The notes beneath the pieces are model-generated. The model was given only the letters and a program-made list of their open reading frames with translations. It searched no databases and was not told where the DNA came from. A program made the translations under genes and the position numbers. Below, piece by piece: positions 1 through 7,825 of a stretch of 18,771 nucleotides of DNA (the stretch's first letter is position 1; the number at the start of each line of letters is the position of its first letter). This stretch comes from Candidatus Manganitrophaceae bacterium (GTDB lineage Bacteria > Nitrospirota > Nitrospiria > SBBL01 > Manganitrophaceae), in assembly GCA_004297235.1 (NCBI GenBank), contig SCUR01000088.1, forward strand, positions 1 through 18,771, read 5' to 3'.

Positions 1-126
1 CTTGTAAAGAGGCTGGACGAATTGAAAAGCGTTGGCACCACTAACTCGAACCACACCGATGCCTGCCAATCCGATTGCCGTCGAAATCGCGCAGATAGTG
101 TCGTCCTGGCTCGCTCGTTGCCGCAT
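1..126 (-). CDS. mnmE: tRNA modification GTPase MnmE, N-terminal fragment (cut by the window edge)
   Basis: The minus-strand ATG at 126-124 opens 42 codons that run off the window. The translation contains DDTICAISTAIGLAGIGVVR followed by VSG, which matches the start of the MnmE (TrmE) N-terminal tetrahydrofolate-binding domain (typical form DTIvAiaTppG.ggigivRiSG). In the family, MnmE works with MnmG to modify the wobble uridine (U34) of certain tRNAs. The start lies 11 nt after the yidC stop, so it is probably the last seen member of the rpmH-rnpA-yidD-yidC operon, an order common near bacterial origins. No clear Shine-Dalgarno sequence is visible, so translation may be coupled to yidC. The GTPase domain and the C-terminal Cys motif lie outside the window. 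Confidence 0.88.
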   Translation of the reverse strand, partial: MRQRASQDDTICAISTAIGLAGIGVVRVSGANAFQFVQPLYK

Positions 127-137
127 TTTGTTGCCTG

Positions 138-1754
138 TTACGTTGTCCCTGTTTTCGGGATTGCGAGTCCTTCCCGGTTCATCAAATACTGCTGGCCGAT
201 GCTGAGGAGATTATTGACAAGCCAGTAGAGGACCAGACCGGATGGAAAGTTCAGGAAGAAGAAGGTATAGATCACTGGGAGGAAGAGCATGACCTTGGCC
301 TGTGTCGGATCCATCGTCGTCGGCTGTGTTAGCTGTTGGAAGAACATACTGATCCCCATAATAATAGGTAATACATAGTAAGGATCTTTATCGGATAGAT
401 CGCGAATCCAGAACATGAAGGGGGCCTGTCGCAGATCAATGGTCGTGTAGAGAATATTAAATAGTGCAACAAAAACAGGTATTTGTACTAACATCGGCAG
501 ACAACCCCCGAATGGGTTGATCTGATGTTCTTTGTAAAGGTTCATCAGCTCCTTGTTCATCTTATCCCGATCACCGGCATACTTTTTTCGGACCGCCGCA
601 ATTTTTGGCTGGATCGCGGCCATCTCTTTCATTGAAGCGAGGCTCTTGCGGGTAACGGGAAAGAAGAGAACTTTGATGAGAACGGTGACGAGGATAATTG
701 CGACCCCATAATTGTGGCTGAATTGATATAAAAAGCGAATAATGAAATAGAGCGGCTTCGCCACGAGACGAACCGGAAGCCAGCTGCCCATGATAAACCA
801 GCCGAAATCAATGCTTTCTTCTAAATGAACACCGACTTGTACAAGCCGATCGTACTCCTTTGGACCGGAATAGAGCGCCAGCATTTTTTGCCCTGCCTGT
901 TCCGCCGGTACTTTTAGATCGAGCCTGATCTGCTTCTCTCCCTCTTTCTTCACTGAGACCGGTCCCGTCTGTGCCGCTTCTTTAGGGATCAGGGCACTGA
1001 TAAAATATTTATCCTGCAGCCCTGCCCATGAGACGGTCCCTTCATGAACAACGGTTCCATTGATTTTGGCCTCTTGCTCCCGATGCAACTCCCCATCGAC
1101 CAGACTGATTGCGCCGATGCTGCCGCCAAATTGCTGGCCCCAATCTTCGATACCGAAGTTGGTGCCCAGGGAGATCTCATAGCCTTGACTATATCCTTCC
1201 GTATCGATTCGGGTCTCGACCAGGTAGCGATCATTGTGGAAGGTCAGCTCCTTTGTGATCTTCCGCCCGTCCGGACCGACTGAAGTAAGCGTGACAACGG
1301 CTTGCGGGTTTTCAGGGCTGAGTTGGACGGGCTTCTCGTCGAGGTTGTATAACTGCTTCGATCCCTTCGGCTCTTCCTGGGTGAAGAGTGTCAAAGGCAA
1401 TGTGCTCACACCTTTCTGCACCAGCTCAATGGGGACGACTTCTCCTGTCGCCGTCTTCTTTGTATATTTTTTAAGCTGCCACTCTTTGATGGTCCCTCCG
1501 ACATTCGATAGGACGACACGATAGAGGTCGCTTTCAATTACTTTTTCTTTCGCGTTTTTCTCCTCGACGATCGGTGGTCTCTCGGTGGGAGCTTTCGTCT
1601 GCGACGAGGGTTCACTTCCCTGCTTCGTTTCGGCCGGAATCTGCTTCACTTCCGGGGCTTGGGGCGTGGGTCCCCCAATCCGTTCCATAAAAAAAGGATA
1701 CGCAAAAATAATAGCAAGGGACAAAATTAAAAAGACAACAAGACGTTTTTCCAT
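138..1754 (-). CDS. yidC: Membrane protein insertase YidC/Oxa1
   Basis: A 538-residue inner-membrane protein that inserts and folds membrane proteins, alone or with SecYEG. The N-terminal membrane anchor is at residues 5-22, followed by a Pro/Lys/Glu-rich linker to about 70. The periplasmic beta-sandwich domain of the Gram-negative type spans about 75-315. The five-helix Oxa1 core starts near 325 and shows VNNLLSIGQQYLMNR at the end, and the cytoplasmic hairpin QPKIAAVRKKY followed by NPFGGCLPMLVQIPVF at 414-428. The residue matching the groove Arg (E. coli R366) appears to be Lys361, so the positive charge is kept. Length is normal for a diderm YidC (about 540-550). A purine-rich ribosome binding site (AAGAGGAAT) precedes the ATG by about 11 nt. 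It sits 30 nt after yidD and 11 nt before mnmE, in one operon. Confidence 0.97.
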   Translation of the reverse strand: MEKRLVVFLILSLAIIFAYPFFMERIGGPTPQAPEVKQIPAETKQGSEPSSQTKAPTERPPIVEEKNAKEKVIESDLYRVVLSNVGGTIKEWQLKKYTKKTATGEVVPIELVQKGVSTLPLTLFTQEEPKGSKQLYNLDEKPVQLSPENPQAVVTLTSVGPDGRKITKELTFHNDRYLVETRIDTEGYSQGYEISLGTNFGIEDWGQQFGGSIGAISLVDGELHREQEAKINGTVVHEGTVSWAGLQDKYFISALIPKEAAQTGPVSVKKEGEKQIRLDLKVPAEQAGQKMLALYSGPKEYDRLVQVGVHLEESIDFGWFIMGSWLPVRLVAKPLYFIIRFLYQFSHNYGVAIILVTVLIKVLFFPVTRKSLASMKEMAAIQPKIAAVRKKYAGDRDKMNKELMNLYKEHQINPFGGCLPMLVQIPVFVALFNILYTTIDLRQAPFMFWIRDLSDKDPYYVLPIIMGISMFFQQLTQPTTMDPTQAKVMLFLPVIYTFFFLNFPSGLVLYWLVNNLLSIGQQYLMNREGLAIPKTGTT

Positions 1755-1784
1755 AACTTGTTTAGATTCCTCTTATAACGAGAC

Positions 1785-1994
1785 TTACTTTACTGGATCG
1801 TAGCCGCCAGAACAAAAAGGATGGCAACGAATAAGGCGCTTGATTGTCATGGCGATTCCAATGAGAAAGCCATGGCGTTTTACCGCCTCAATGGAATAGG
1901 ACGAGCAGGTCGGATAAAACCGACATACGGGTGGAAATAAAGGGGAAATAATACTTTGATAAAGACGGACAATGAAAAGATAGATAAATGCCAT
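1785..1994 (-). CDS. yidD: Membrane protein insertion efficiency factor YidD
   Basis: A 69-residue protein of the YidD (DUF37, haemolytic-domain) family, which helps YidC-dependent membrane insertion. The family signature is intact: an amphipathic N-terminus with LYQSIISPL (residues 11-19), CRFYPTCSSYSIEA (24-37) with two of the three conserved Cys, and HPFCSGGYDPV near the C-terminus. The length is typical for the family (about 70-85). Its ATG shares one base with the rnpA stop (TAATG), so translation is almost certainly coupled to rnpA. The order rnpA-yidD-yidC is the classic one and supports the assignment. Confidence 0.95.
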   Translation of the reverse strand: MAFIYLFIVRLYQSIISPLFPPVCRFYPTCSSYSIEAVKRHGFLIGIAMTIKRLIRCHPFCSGGYDPVK

Positions 1995-2386
1995 TACTTT
2001 CTTCTGAGGTTTTCTAAAAAAACGTGATCTACTTGATCGGCTAGTTGTCTTAGCGTAATCGCTCTTGATCCGGTGCGTGGGATCACGATTAACGTATAAC
2101 CGCGTAAGAGAGTTTTGCGTTGACGTAGAACCTCACGATAGATCCGCTTGATTCGGTTTCTCTCTACCGCCGGTCCAAGTTTCTTTCGTGTGTGAATGGC
2201 ATAGAACGGATCAGGAACGTCACTTTCCAGGGAGAAGATGACGAATGAGGTCGAGATCCATTTTTTTCCCTTTTGGAAGACCTTCTGAACCTCTTCCTTC
2301 CGAGTCAGTCGCTTAAGTTTAATTTTAGGCGGTTGAAAGTCTCTTCCGTCCTTTGGCTCGGCGGTTCTTAATAACCCTTCTCCCAT
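1994..2386 (-). CDS. rnpA: Ribonuclease P protein component, probably N-terminally extended
   Basis: The protein subunit of RNase P, which binds the catalytic RNA and the 5' leader of pre-tRNAs. The core begins at KRLTRKEEVQKVF (residues 25-37) and includes the RNR signature ERNRIKRIYRE at 75-85, the family's RNA-binding motif. The C-terminus ends in LRRK. From the only ATG in frame (2386) the product is 130 residues, with about 24 more N-terminal residues than usual. Those residues are encoded inside rpmH in another frame, giving a 62-nt overlap. An in-frame stop lies 21 nt upstream of this ATG (six sense codons between), so no ATG, GTG or TTG start exists further up. An AAAAGGA lies about 12 nt before the ATG, which is rather far. 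A rare ATT codon just after the rpmH stop, or a CTG, would give a normal-length protein instead. The identity is secure and the start is not. Confidence 0.95.
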   Translation of the reverse strand: MGEGLLRTAEPKDGRDFQPPKIKLKRLTRKEEVQKVFQKGKKWISTSFVIFSLESDVPDPFYAIHTRKKLGPAVERNRIKRIYREVLRQRKTLLRGYTLIVIPRTGSRAITLRQLADQVDHVFLENLRRK

Positions 2387-2465
2387 TGGCAGTCGACATC
2401 CTTTTTAGAAAACCGTGTGTTCGCTTTCTTCTCAGTTTACTGGGTTGGCGATATGTAACGGACAT
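2325..2465 (-). CDS. rpmH: Large ribosomal subunit protein bL34
   Basis: A 46-residue open frame on the minus strand with the hallmark L34 sequence: TYRQPSKLRRKRTHGF near the start, RMSTANGRRVIKNRRAKGRK in the second half, and RLSTA at the end. It is very basic and matches the usual L34 length of 44-50. L34 sits in the 50S subunit contacting 23S rRNA. A strong Shine-Dalgarno AAGGAG (2471-2476) lies 5 nt before the ATG, and a sigma70-like promoter lies just upstream. It is the first gene of the operon continuing into rnpA, yidD, yidC and mnmE. Its last 62 nt overlap the annotated 5' part of rnpA. Confidence 0.97.
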   Translation of the reverse strand: MSVTYRQPSKLRRKRTHGFLKRMSTANGRRVIKNRRAKGRKRLSTA

Positions 2466-2498
2466 AGCTTCTCCTTCGCGAGTTATTGCAAAACACTT

Positions 2499-2527
2499 AT
2501 TTTCTTAAAAAATGACGCTATTGTCAA
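2499..2527 (-). promoter_or_regulatory. Sigma70-like promoter for rpmH-rnpA-yidD-yidC
   Basis: Reading the minus strand, a perfect -35 TTGACA (2527-2522) is followed after 17 bp by GAAAAT (2504-2499), which matches TATAAT at 4 of 6 positions. Transcription would start near 2491, leaving a leader of about 26 nt that contains the rpmH ribosome binding site. No transcript data are available. Confidence 0.6.
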
Positions 2528-2678
2528 GCCTAAAGTGTCTTTGGTTTGTTTAAGAGAAAAAAAGGATAGGAGTAATAGTAAGGGGTGGAATTTTCTTTAT
2601 AAGGCTGCAAGGTCCTGTTAGCATCAGGAGAAAAGCCGGGGACAGCCGTGTGGATATCCGTCGGAGCCGATTAATCTC

Positions 2679-2707
2679 TTGATTCGTTTTAGACGATTTG
2701 ATATAGT
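2679..2707 (+). promoter_or_regulatory. Sigma70-like promoter for dnaA
   Basis: TTGATT (2679-2684, 4 of 6 matches to TTGACA) is followed by exactly 17 bp and TATAGT (2702-2707, 5 of 6 matches to TATAAT). The predicted start near 2714 gives a leader of about 130 nt. That leader includes the near-consensus DnaA box at 2808-2816, and another lies upstream at 2649-2657, an arrangement compatible with DnaA autoregulation. This is inference from sequence only. Confidence 0.6.
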
Positions 2708-2843
2708 AGAACAGCATTTTTGTCGAATCCTGTTCCTCCAGCACTGGGCTTCTTCGCAAAGAAATATCTAAGCTTCTGATTTACTTCAGAAATAAAATAT
2801 TAACAATTGTTGATAAGATTGTTCGTAACTCCAGGAAAGTCGG

Positions 2844-4151
2844 ATGCAATTGGACCTCATCTGGAAGCAGCTTCTCGTTCAATTAGAGCCTCAAATTAAC
2901 CGGCAAAGCTTCGAGACATGGCTCAAGCCGACCTCCTTAATTTCAATTTCGGGAAAGGATGTTCATGTCTCTGTGCCGAATCGGTTTTTCGGGGAATGGA
3001 TTAAGGAGCATTATTATCCCCAGATTCAGGAAGCATTGGAAAAAGAACTGGCAGAGGAAGGACTGCGGGTTCACTTCGTGGTCGATGAAAAAGGAGAGGC
3101 CCCCGGATCCCCCGAACGAGAGCGGAGAAAAGGAAACCTGAATCCGCGGTACACGTTCGATTCTTTTGTCGTGGGCTCGAGTAACCAATTCGCCCACGCC
3201 GCCTCACGGAAAGTCGCGGAGCGGCCGGGCACCTCGTATAATCCCCTCTTTTTGTACGGCGGGGTCGGTCTGGGCAAGACGCATCTTCTCAGCGCCATCG
3301 GTAATTTCGTCTTTAATCGGGATCCCCATCTGCGAATCGCCTATCTCTCCTCCGAACAGTTCACGAACGACGTGATCAACTCCATCCGATACGATAAAAT
3401 GATCGAGTTTCGGAATAAGTATCGAAACGTCGACGCCCTTTTGATCGATGATATCCAGTTCATCGCCGGAAAGGAGCGGACCCAGGAGGAGTTCTTTCAT
3501 ACGTTTAACACGCTCTACGAAGCGAATAAGCAGGTGGTCATCTCGAGCGACCGCTCGGCCAAAGAGATGTCCGATATCGAAGAGCGCCTTCGCTCCCGTT
3601 TTGAGATGGGGCTGATCGCCGACATCCAGCCCCCCGATCTGGAGACGAAGATCGTCATTCTCCGCCGAAAAGCCGAGGTGGAGGGAATTCCGCTGCCGAA
3701 TGACGTCGCCCTCTTGCTCGCCACCCACATCAAGACCAATATCCGGGAGCTGGAAGGAGCGCTGATTCGGCTTGGCGCATTTAGTTCGCTGACCGGTCAA
3801 GAGATCACCGTCGAGATGGCCAAGCGGGTGTTGCGGGACACCATCCAGGAGAAGAAAAGAGTCGTTACGATCGAGGATATTCAGCGGGCGGTGGCGGAGC
3901 GGTTCCAGATCAAGCTGGTCGAATTGAAGTCGAAGAAGCGGACGAAAAACCTGGTGACCCCCCGGCAAATCTGCATGTTTCTCTGCAGGGAGCTGACCAG
4001 TCTTTCCTTTCCGGAAATCGGCAAGCACTTCGGGGGGAAAGATCACTCCACCGTGATTCACGCCTGCAAGCAGATCGAAAAAGGAATGGGGGAAGACTTC
4101 AATTTGAAAACCACACTCGATAGCCTGGTCCAAAATCTGAAGGAGGAGTGA
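2844..4151 (+). CDS. dnaA: Chromosomal replication initiator protein DnaA
   Basis: A 435-residue AAA+ ATPase that binds DnaA boxes, melts oriC and recruits helicase. Domain I (about 1-75) starts with IWKQLLVQLEPQINRQSFETW, a typical self-interaction module. The short domain II linker is at about 80-98. The AAA+ domain III begins at NPRYTFDSFVVG (100-111), with Walker A GGVGLGKTH (139-147), Walker B VDALLIDDIQF (196-206), ISSDR (233-237) and the arginine-finger box ERLRSRFEMGL (247-257). Domain IV carries the DNA-binding signature FPEIGKHFGGKDHSTVIHA (about 389-407). Length is normal for the family. AGGAAA (2833-2838) precedes the ATG by 5 nt. The stop is followed almost at once by dnaN, so the two are co-transcribed. 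Confidence 0.98.
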   Translation: MQLDLIWKQLLVQLEPQINRQSFETWLKPTSLISISGKDVHVSVPNRFFGEWIKEHYYPQIQEALEKELAEEGLRVHFVVDEKGEAPGSPERERRKGNLNPRYTFDSFVVGSSNQFAHAASRKVAERPGTSYNPLFLYGGVGLGKTHLLSAIGNFVFNRDPHLRIAYLSSEQFTNDVINSIRYDKMIEFRNKYRNVDALLIDDIQFIAGKERTQEEFFHTFNTLYEANKQVVISSDRSAKEMSDIEERLRSRFEMGLIADIQPPDLETKIVILRRKAEVEGIPLPNDVALLLATHIKTNIRELEGALIRLGAFSSLTGQEITVEMAKRVLRDTIQEKKRVVTIEDIQRAVAERFQIKLVELKSKKRTKNLVTPRQICMFLCRELTSLSFPEIGKHFGGKDHSTVIHACKQIEKGMGEDFNLKTTLDSLVQNLKEE

Positions 4152-4153
4152 GA

Positions 4154-5278
4154 ATGAAGATCAAAATCGAGCGGAAGGAGCTGCTCACCGGGATCCAACG
4201 CGTGCAAGGGGTGGTCGAAAAACGCAATACGATGCCGATCCTCTCTCACATTCTCATGGAGGCGCAACGCGAGAAAATTTCGCTCTTCGCCACCGATCTG
4301 GAGATCGGCATCCAGGGGACCTATCCCGCCGAAATCGTGGAGCCGGGGCGGCTGACCTTCTCCGCTCGGAAGCTTTACGAAATCGTCCGCGAGTTCCCGG
4401 AGGGAAAGGTGGAGATCACCGGCGAGGCGAAGAATTGGGTCGTCATTCAATCGGGCAAAAGCCACTTCCGAATCGTGGGGCTTCCGCCGGAGGAGTTTCC
4501 GACGCCGCCCACCTCGGATGCGGAAGGGAAACTGCCGATTGATGCGACGGCTCTTTCCGACCTGATTCGACGAACTTTGTATGCCTCCGGGGAAAACGAT
4601 GCGCGGTATATCCTCAACGGCATCTTGGTTCAGTTTCAGGAGGGAACCGGGAAGAAGAAGGTCATCCGCTTCGTCGCCACCGACGGGCACCGGCTCTCGA
4701 TGGCGGAGGCCCCCGTCACGGTCGACGCCGGCAACCTTCCGGAGCAGAACATCATTGTCCCGAAAAAGGCGATCTTGGAAATCAAGAAGGCGCTCGACGA
4801 GGGAGAAGACGAGGGGGCGCCCGAGCTGGCGATCGGAAAGAATCAATTGGTTTTTCGGCGCGGCGCCTTCATCCTCACCTCCCGCCTGATGGAGGGGAAC
4901 TATCCGAACTATCGGCAGGTGATCCCGACCGGGAACGACAAGAAGGTCTCGGTGAACCGGGCGGCGCTCGAAGGAGGCCTCCGGCGCGTCTCGCTCCTGG
5001 CCAGGGAGAAGACCAATGCGGTGAAGTTCCAGTTGGACAACGGCCGGATGCTTCTCAGCTCCAATAACCCGGAGATGGGAGAGGCCAATGAAGAGGTCGC
5101 CGCCTCTTTTGCGGGCGAAGGCTTCAGCACCGGATTCAACGCACGCTACCTCCTGGATGCCTTGTCGGTGCTGGAGGGTGAGGAGGCGACCTTGGAGTTT
5201 AAAGACGCCCTCTCCCCCTGCTTGATCAAGGAAGAGGGAAAGGGATTTCTGGCGGTCGTCATGCCGATGCGCGTGTAA
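4154..5278 (+). CDS. dnaN: DNA polymerase III beta subunit (sliding clamp)
   Basis: A 374-residue processivity clamp that forms a ring dimer around DNA and tethers DNA polymerase III. It begins MKIKIERKELLTGIQRVQGVVEKR and has a typical NTMPILSHILMEA segment, RFVATDGHRLSMAEAPV in domain II, FILTSRLMEGNYPNYRQVIP in domain III, and the canonical C-terminal VVMPMRV. The GTG at 4148 overlapping the dnaA TGA is also in frame. I prefer the ATG at 4154 because the GGAGG at 4142-4146 lies 7 nt upstream of it, and because the protein then starts exactly as the family does. It follows dnaA by 2 nt. recF, the usual next gene, is absent and gyrB follows after 50 nt. Confidence 0.98.
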   Translation: MKIKIERKELLTGIQRVQGVVEKRNTMPILSHILMEAQREKISLFATDLEIGIQGTYPAEIVEPGRLTFSARKLYEIVREFPEGKVEITGEAKNWVVIQSGKSHFRIVGLPPEEFPTPPTSDAEGKLPIDATALSDLIRRTLYASGENDARYILNGILVQFQEGTGKKKVIRFVATDGHRLSMAEAPVTVDAGNLPEQNIIVPKKAILEIKKALDEGEDEGAPELAIGKNQLVFRRGAFILTSRLMEGNYPNYRQVIPTGNDKKVSVNRAALEGGLRRVSLLAREKTNAVKFQLDNGRMLLSSNNPEMGEANEEVAASFAGEGFSTGFNARYLLDALSVLEGEEATLEFKDALSPCLIKEEGKGFLAVVMPMRV

Positions 5279-5328
5279 ATTCCCCGGCGACCGAAAGATA
5301 TAACGAGTTTGAGGTAATAAGAGAGAGT

Positions 5329-7746
5329 ATGGCAGAAGAAACGAAGCAATCGCAGTACGATGCAGGAAAAATCAAAATTCTCGAAGGACTCGAGGCGGTT
5401 CGGAAGCGTCCGGCGATGTATATCGGAAGCACCGGGCCCGACGGCCTCCACCACCTCGTGTACGAGGTGGTGGACAACTCGGTCGACGAAGCGATGGCCG
5501 GCCACTGCACCGAAATCGAAGTGATCATCCACATCGACAATTCGGTCACCGTCATCGACAACGGCCGCGGCATCCCGACCAACATGCATCCGGATAAAAA
5601 GGTCTCCGCCGCCGAGGTGGCCCTCACCGTCCTGCATGCCGGGAGCAAGTTCGACAACGAGACCTACAAGGTCTCGGGCGGATTGCACGGCGTCGGCGTC
5701 TCCGTCGTCAATGCCCTGTCGGAATGGCTGGAGCTGGAGATCAAGCAGAACGGCTCGGTTTTTCAACAGCGCTATGAGCGGGGAAAGCCGCAGGCCCCTT
5801 TAAAGACCACCGGCAAAACCAAGAAGCGCGGCACGCAAGTCACCTTCAAACCCGACGGCCAGATCTTCGAGCAGACCGAATTCTCCTATGATGTTTTGAC
5901 CACACGGCTCCGAGAGCTTGCCTTCCTCAATAAAGGGCTGCTCATTACGCTCGAAGACGAGCGGACCGAAAAGAAGCAGGAGTTCTGCTACAAGGGAGGA
6001 ATCCTTTCGTTTGTCGAGATGCTCAATGAGAGCAAGACCCCGCTGCATAAACCGATCTTCGTCGAGAAGGAGAAGAACGGAATCGTGCTTGAATTGGCGG
6101 TCCAGTACAACGACAGCTACTCGGAGAACCTCTTCTCCTTTGCGAATAACATCAACACGAAAGAGGGGGGGACCCATCTGGTCGGCTTTAAATCGGCGTT
6201 GACCCGCACGGTCAACAGCTACGGCTCGGCGAACAATCAGCTCAAGAACGGCGAGACCGTCAGCGGGGATGATGTCCGGGAGGGATTGACCGCCGTCATC
6301 TCGGTGAAGCTGCCGAACCCGCAGTTCGAAGGGCAGACGAAGACGAAGCTGGGGAACTCCGAGGTCAAGGGGATCGTCGAAGGGGCGGTCAACGAGGCGC
6401 TCGGTGAATATTTTGAAGAGAACCCGCCGGTTGCCAAGAAGATTATCGATAAAGCGCTGAACGCAGCGCGGGCCCGCGAGGCGGCACGGAAGGCGAAGGA
6501 GCTGATCCGAAGAAAGAACGCGCTCGACGGCGGCTCTCTTCCGGGCAAACTCGCCGACTGCTCCCAGAAAGATCCGGCCCTCAGCGAGATCTACCTGGTG
6601 GAGGGAGACTCGGCGGGAGGATCGGCCAAGCAAGGTCGCGACCGCCGTTTTCAAGCGATCCTTCCGTTGAAGGGAAAAATTCTCAACGTCGAGCGGGCGC
6701 GATTCGATAAGATGATCTCGTCCGAAGAGATCCGGCTGCTGATCACCGCCCTGGGAACCGGGATCGGGACGGAAGATTTCGATATCGCCAAGGCCCGCTA
6801 CCATCGGGTCATCATTATGACCGACGCCGACGTCGACGGAGCGCACATCCGGACCCTCCTCCTCACCTTCTTCTACCGCCAGATGGCCCAGATGATCGAG
6901 AAGGGGTATATCTACATCGCCCAGCCGCCGCTCTTCAAGGTGAAGCGGGGAAAGACCGAGCGCTACCTGAAAGATGAAGCGGCGCTCCGCGAATATTTGA
7001 TCGGAATGGCGGGCGATGAGGTCCAGATCTATCAAGAAGGATCGAAGGAGTGGGCTTCCGGCGCGAAGGTAAAGGGGCTGCTCAAGAAGCTCGCGGCGTA
7101 TGAAGCCATTATCGATCACTTCGCCCGCAAGCAGATCGATGCCGAGGTCTTGCGCGCCCTCACCCAGCATGAGGAGCTCCAACCGGAACTTCTTCGAGAC
7201 CGCAAGCGCCTCGACGCCCTGCTGGAAACCGCCAAGGGATACTGGACCCAGTATTATCCGACCTACGTCATCACCTCCTCAATCGGCCAGGATGAAGAGC
7301 ACGTGTCGCACCGGATCGAGATCCAGATCCAGAAGAACGGCGCCGCCCATTTGATCAAAATCGACGAGGCGCTCATCGGATCGCCGGAGTTTCGGGAGCT
7401 GCGGAATTTCTCACCCCTGCGGCTGGGGCTCGGAAAACCCCCCTATCGGGTGACCGACTCCGACGGAGAGAAGGCGTATCCGACCGCCGCCGGGATCATC
7501 CAGCATGTTTTGGAGCGGGGGAAGAAAGGGCTCTCCATCCAGCGCTATAAAGGCTTGGGAGAGATGAACCCCGACCAGCTCTGGGAGACGACGATGAATC
7601 CCGAGAGCCGCACCCTCCTACAGGTCCAGCTCGAAGACACGGTGGAAGCGGAGCGGGTTTTCTCGGTGCTGATGGGAGATGAGGTCGAACCGCGCCGGAA
7701 CTTCATCCAGCAGCACGCGTCCGAAGTAAAGAATCTTGATATTTAG
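5329..7746 (+). CDS. gyrB: DNA gyrase subunit B
   Basis: An 805-residue ATPase subunit of gyrase, which introduces negative supercoils together with GyrA. The GHKL ATPase domain shows EVVDNSVDEAM (46-56, with the Mg-binding Asn at 50), DNGRG (77-81) and GGLHGVG (117-123). The transducer follows to about 390. The TOPRIM domain has EGDSAGG (425-431) and DADVDG (499-504), the catalytic Glu and Asp residues. A long insertion after TOPRIM (roughly 560-725) and the tail QRYKGLGEMNPDQLWETTM make this the approximately 800-residue Gram-negative form rather than the 640-residue form. The ATG is preceded by AGAGAG (a modest ribosome binding site). It sits 50 nt after dnaN and 79 nt before gyrA, with no terminator seen between them. 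Confidence 0.98.
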   Translation: MAEETKQSQYDAGKIKILEGLEAVRKRPAMYIGSTGPDGLHHLVYEVVDNSVDEAMAGHCTEIEVIIHIDNSVTVIDNGRGIPTNMHPDKKVSAAEVALTVLHAGSKFDNETYKVSGGLHGVGVSVVNALSEWLELEIKQNGSVFQQRYERGKPQAPLKTTGKTKKRGTQVTFKPDGQIFEQTEFSYDVLTTRLRELAFLNKGLLITLEDERTEKKQEFCYKGGILSFVEMLNESKTPLHKPIFVEKEKNGIVLELAVQYNDSYSENLFSFANNINTKEGGTHLVGFKSALTRTVNSYGSANNQLKNGETVSGDDVREGLTAVISVKLPNPQFEGQTKTKLGNSEVKGIVEGAVNEALGEYFEENPPVAKKIIDKALNAARAREAARKAKELIRRKNALDGGSLPGKLADCSQKDPALSEIYLVEGDSAGGSAKQGRDRRFQAILPLKGKILNVERARFDKMISSEEIRLLITALGTGIGTEDFDIAKARYHRVIIMTDADVDGAHIRTLLLTFFYRQMAQMIEKGYIYIAQPPLFKVKRGKTERYLKDEAALREYLIGMAGDEVQIYQEGSKEWASGAKVKGLLKKLAAYEAIIDHFARKQIDAEVLRALTQHEELQPELLRDRKRLDALLETAKGYWTQYYPTYVITSSIGQDEEHVSHRIEIQIQKNGAAHLIKIDEALIGSPEFRELRNFSPLRLGLGKPPYRVTDSDGEKAYPTAAGIIQHVLERGKKGLSIQRYKGLGEMNPDQLWETTMNPESRTLLQVQLEDTVEAERVFSVLMGDEVEPRRNFIQQHASEVKNLDI

Positions 7747-7825
7747 TGATTCGTATCGGGATCAGGCCATTGCGATATCCGGAACGGATCGCTTGCTCCC
7801 GGCAGTTCTGTTTTAAGGAGTCATC

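Larger units (their letters stand above)
2466..2843. other. Candidate replication origin (oriC) between rpmH and dnaA
   Basis: A 378-bp gap, the largest in the window, lies between divergent rpmH and dnaA. It contains two one-mismatch DnaA boxes, TGTGGATAT (2649-2657) and TGTTGATAA (2808-2816), against the consensus TGTGGATAA. An AT-rich block at about 2774-2823 could be the unwinding element; it includes the 10-bp palindrome AACAATTGTT (2802-2811) and the short inverted repeat TTCTG/CAGAA (2774-2778/2787-2791). A purine-rich tract at 2551-2590 holds TAG-GAG-TAA-TAG-TAA triplets (2567-2581), resembling DnaA-trio elements, though no DnaA box abuts it. Flanking genes are transcribed away from the gap on both sides. 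The box count is low, so the functional origin could be smaller, use divergent boxes, or lie elsewhere. Confidence 0.55.

Noticed and set aside
3204..4846. Long minus-strand frames over dnaA and dnaN (3204-4133 and 4058-4846)
   Set aside because: Antisense shadows of well-supported replication genes.
5800..7182. 460-codon open frame on the minus strand inside gyrB
   Set aside because: Antisense shadow of gyrB with the same biased composition and no ribosome binding site or family similarity.
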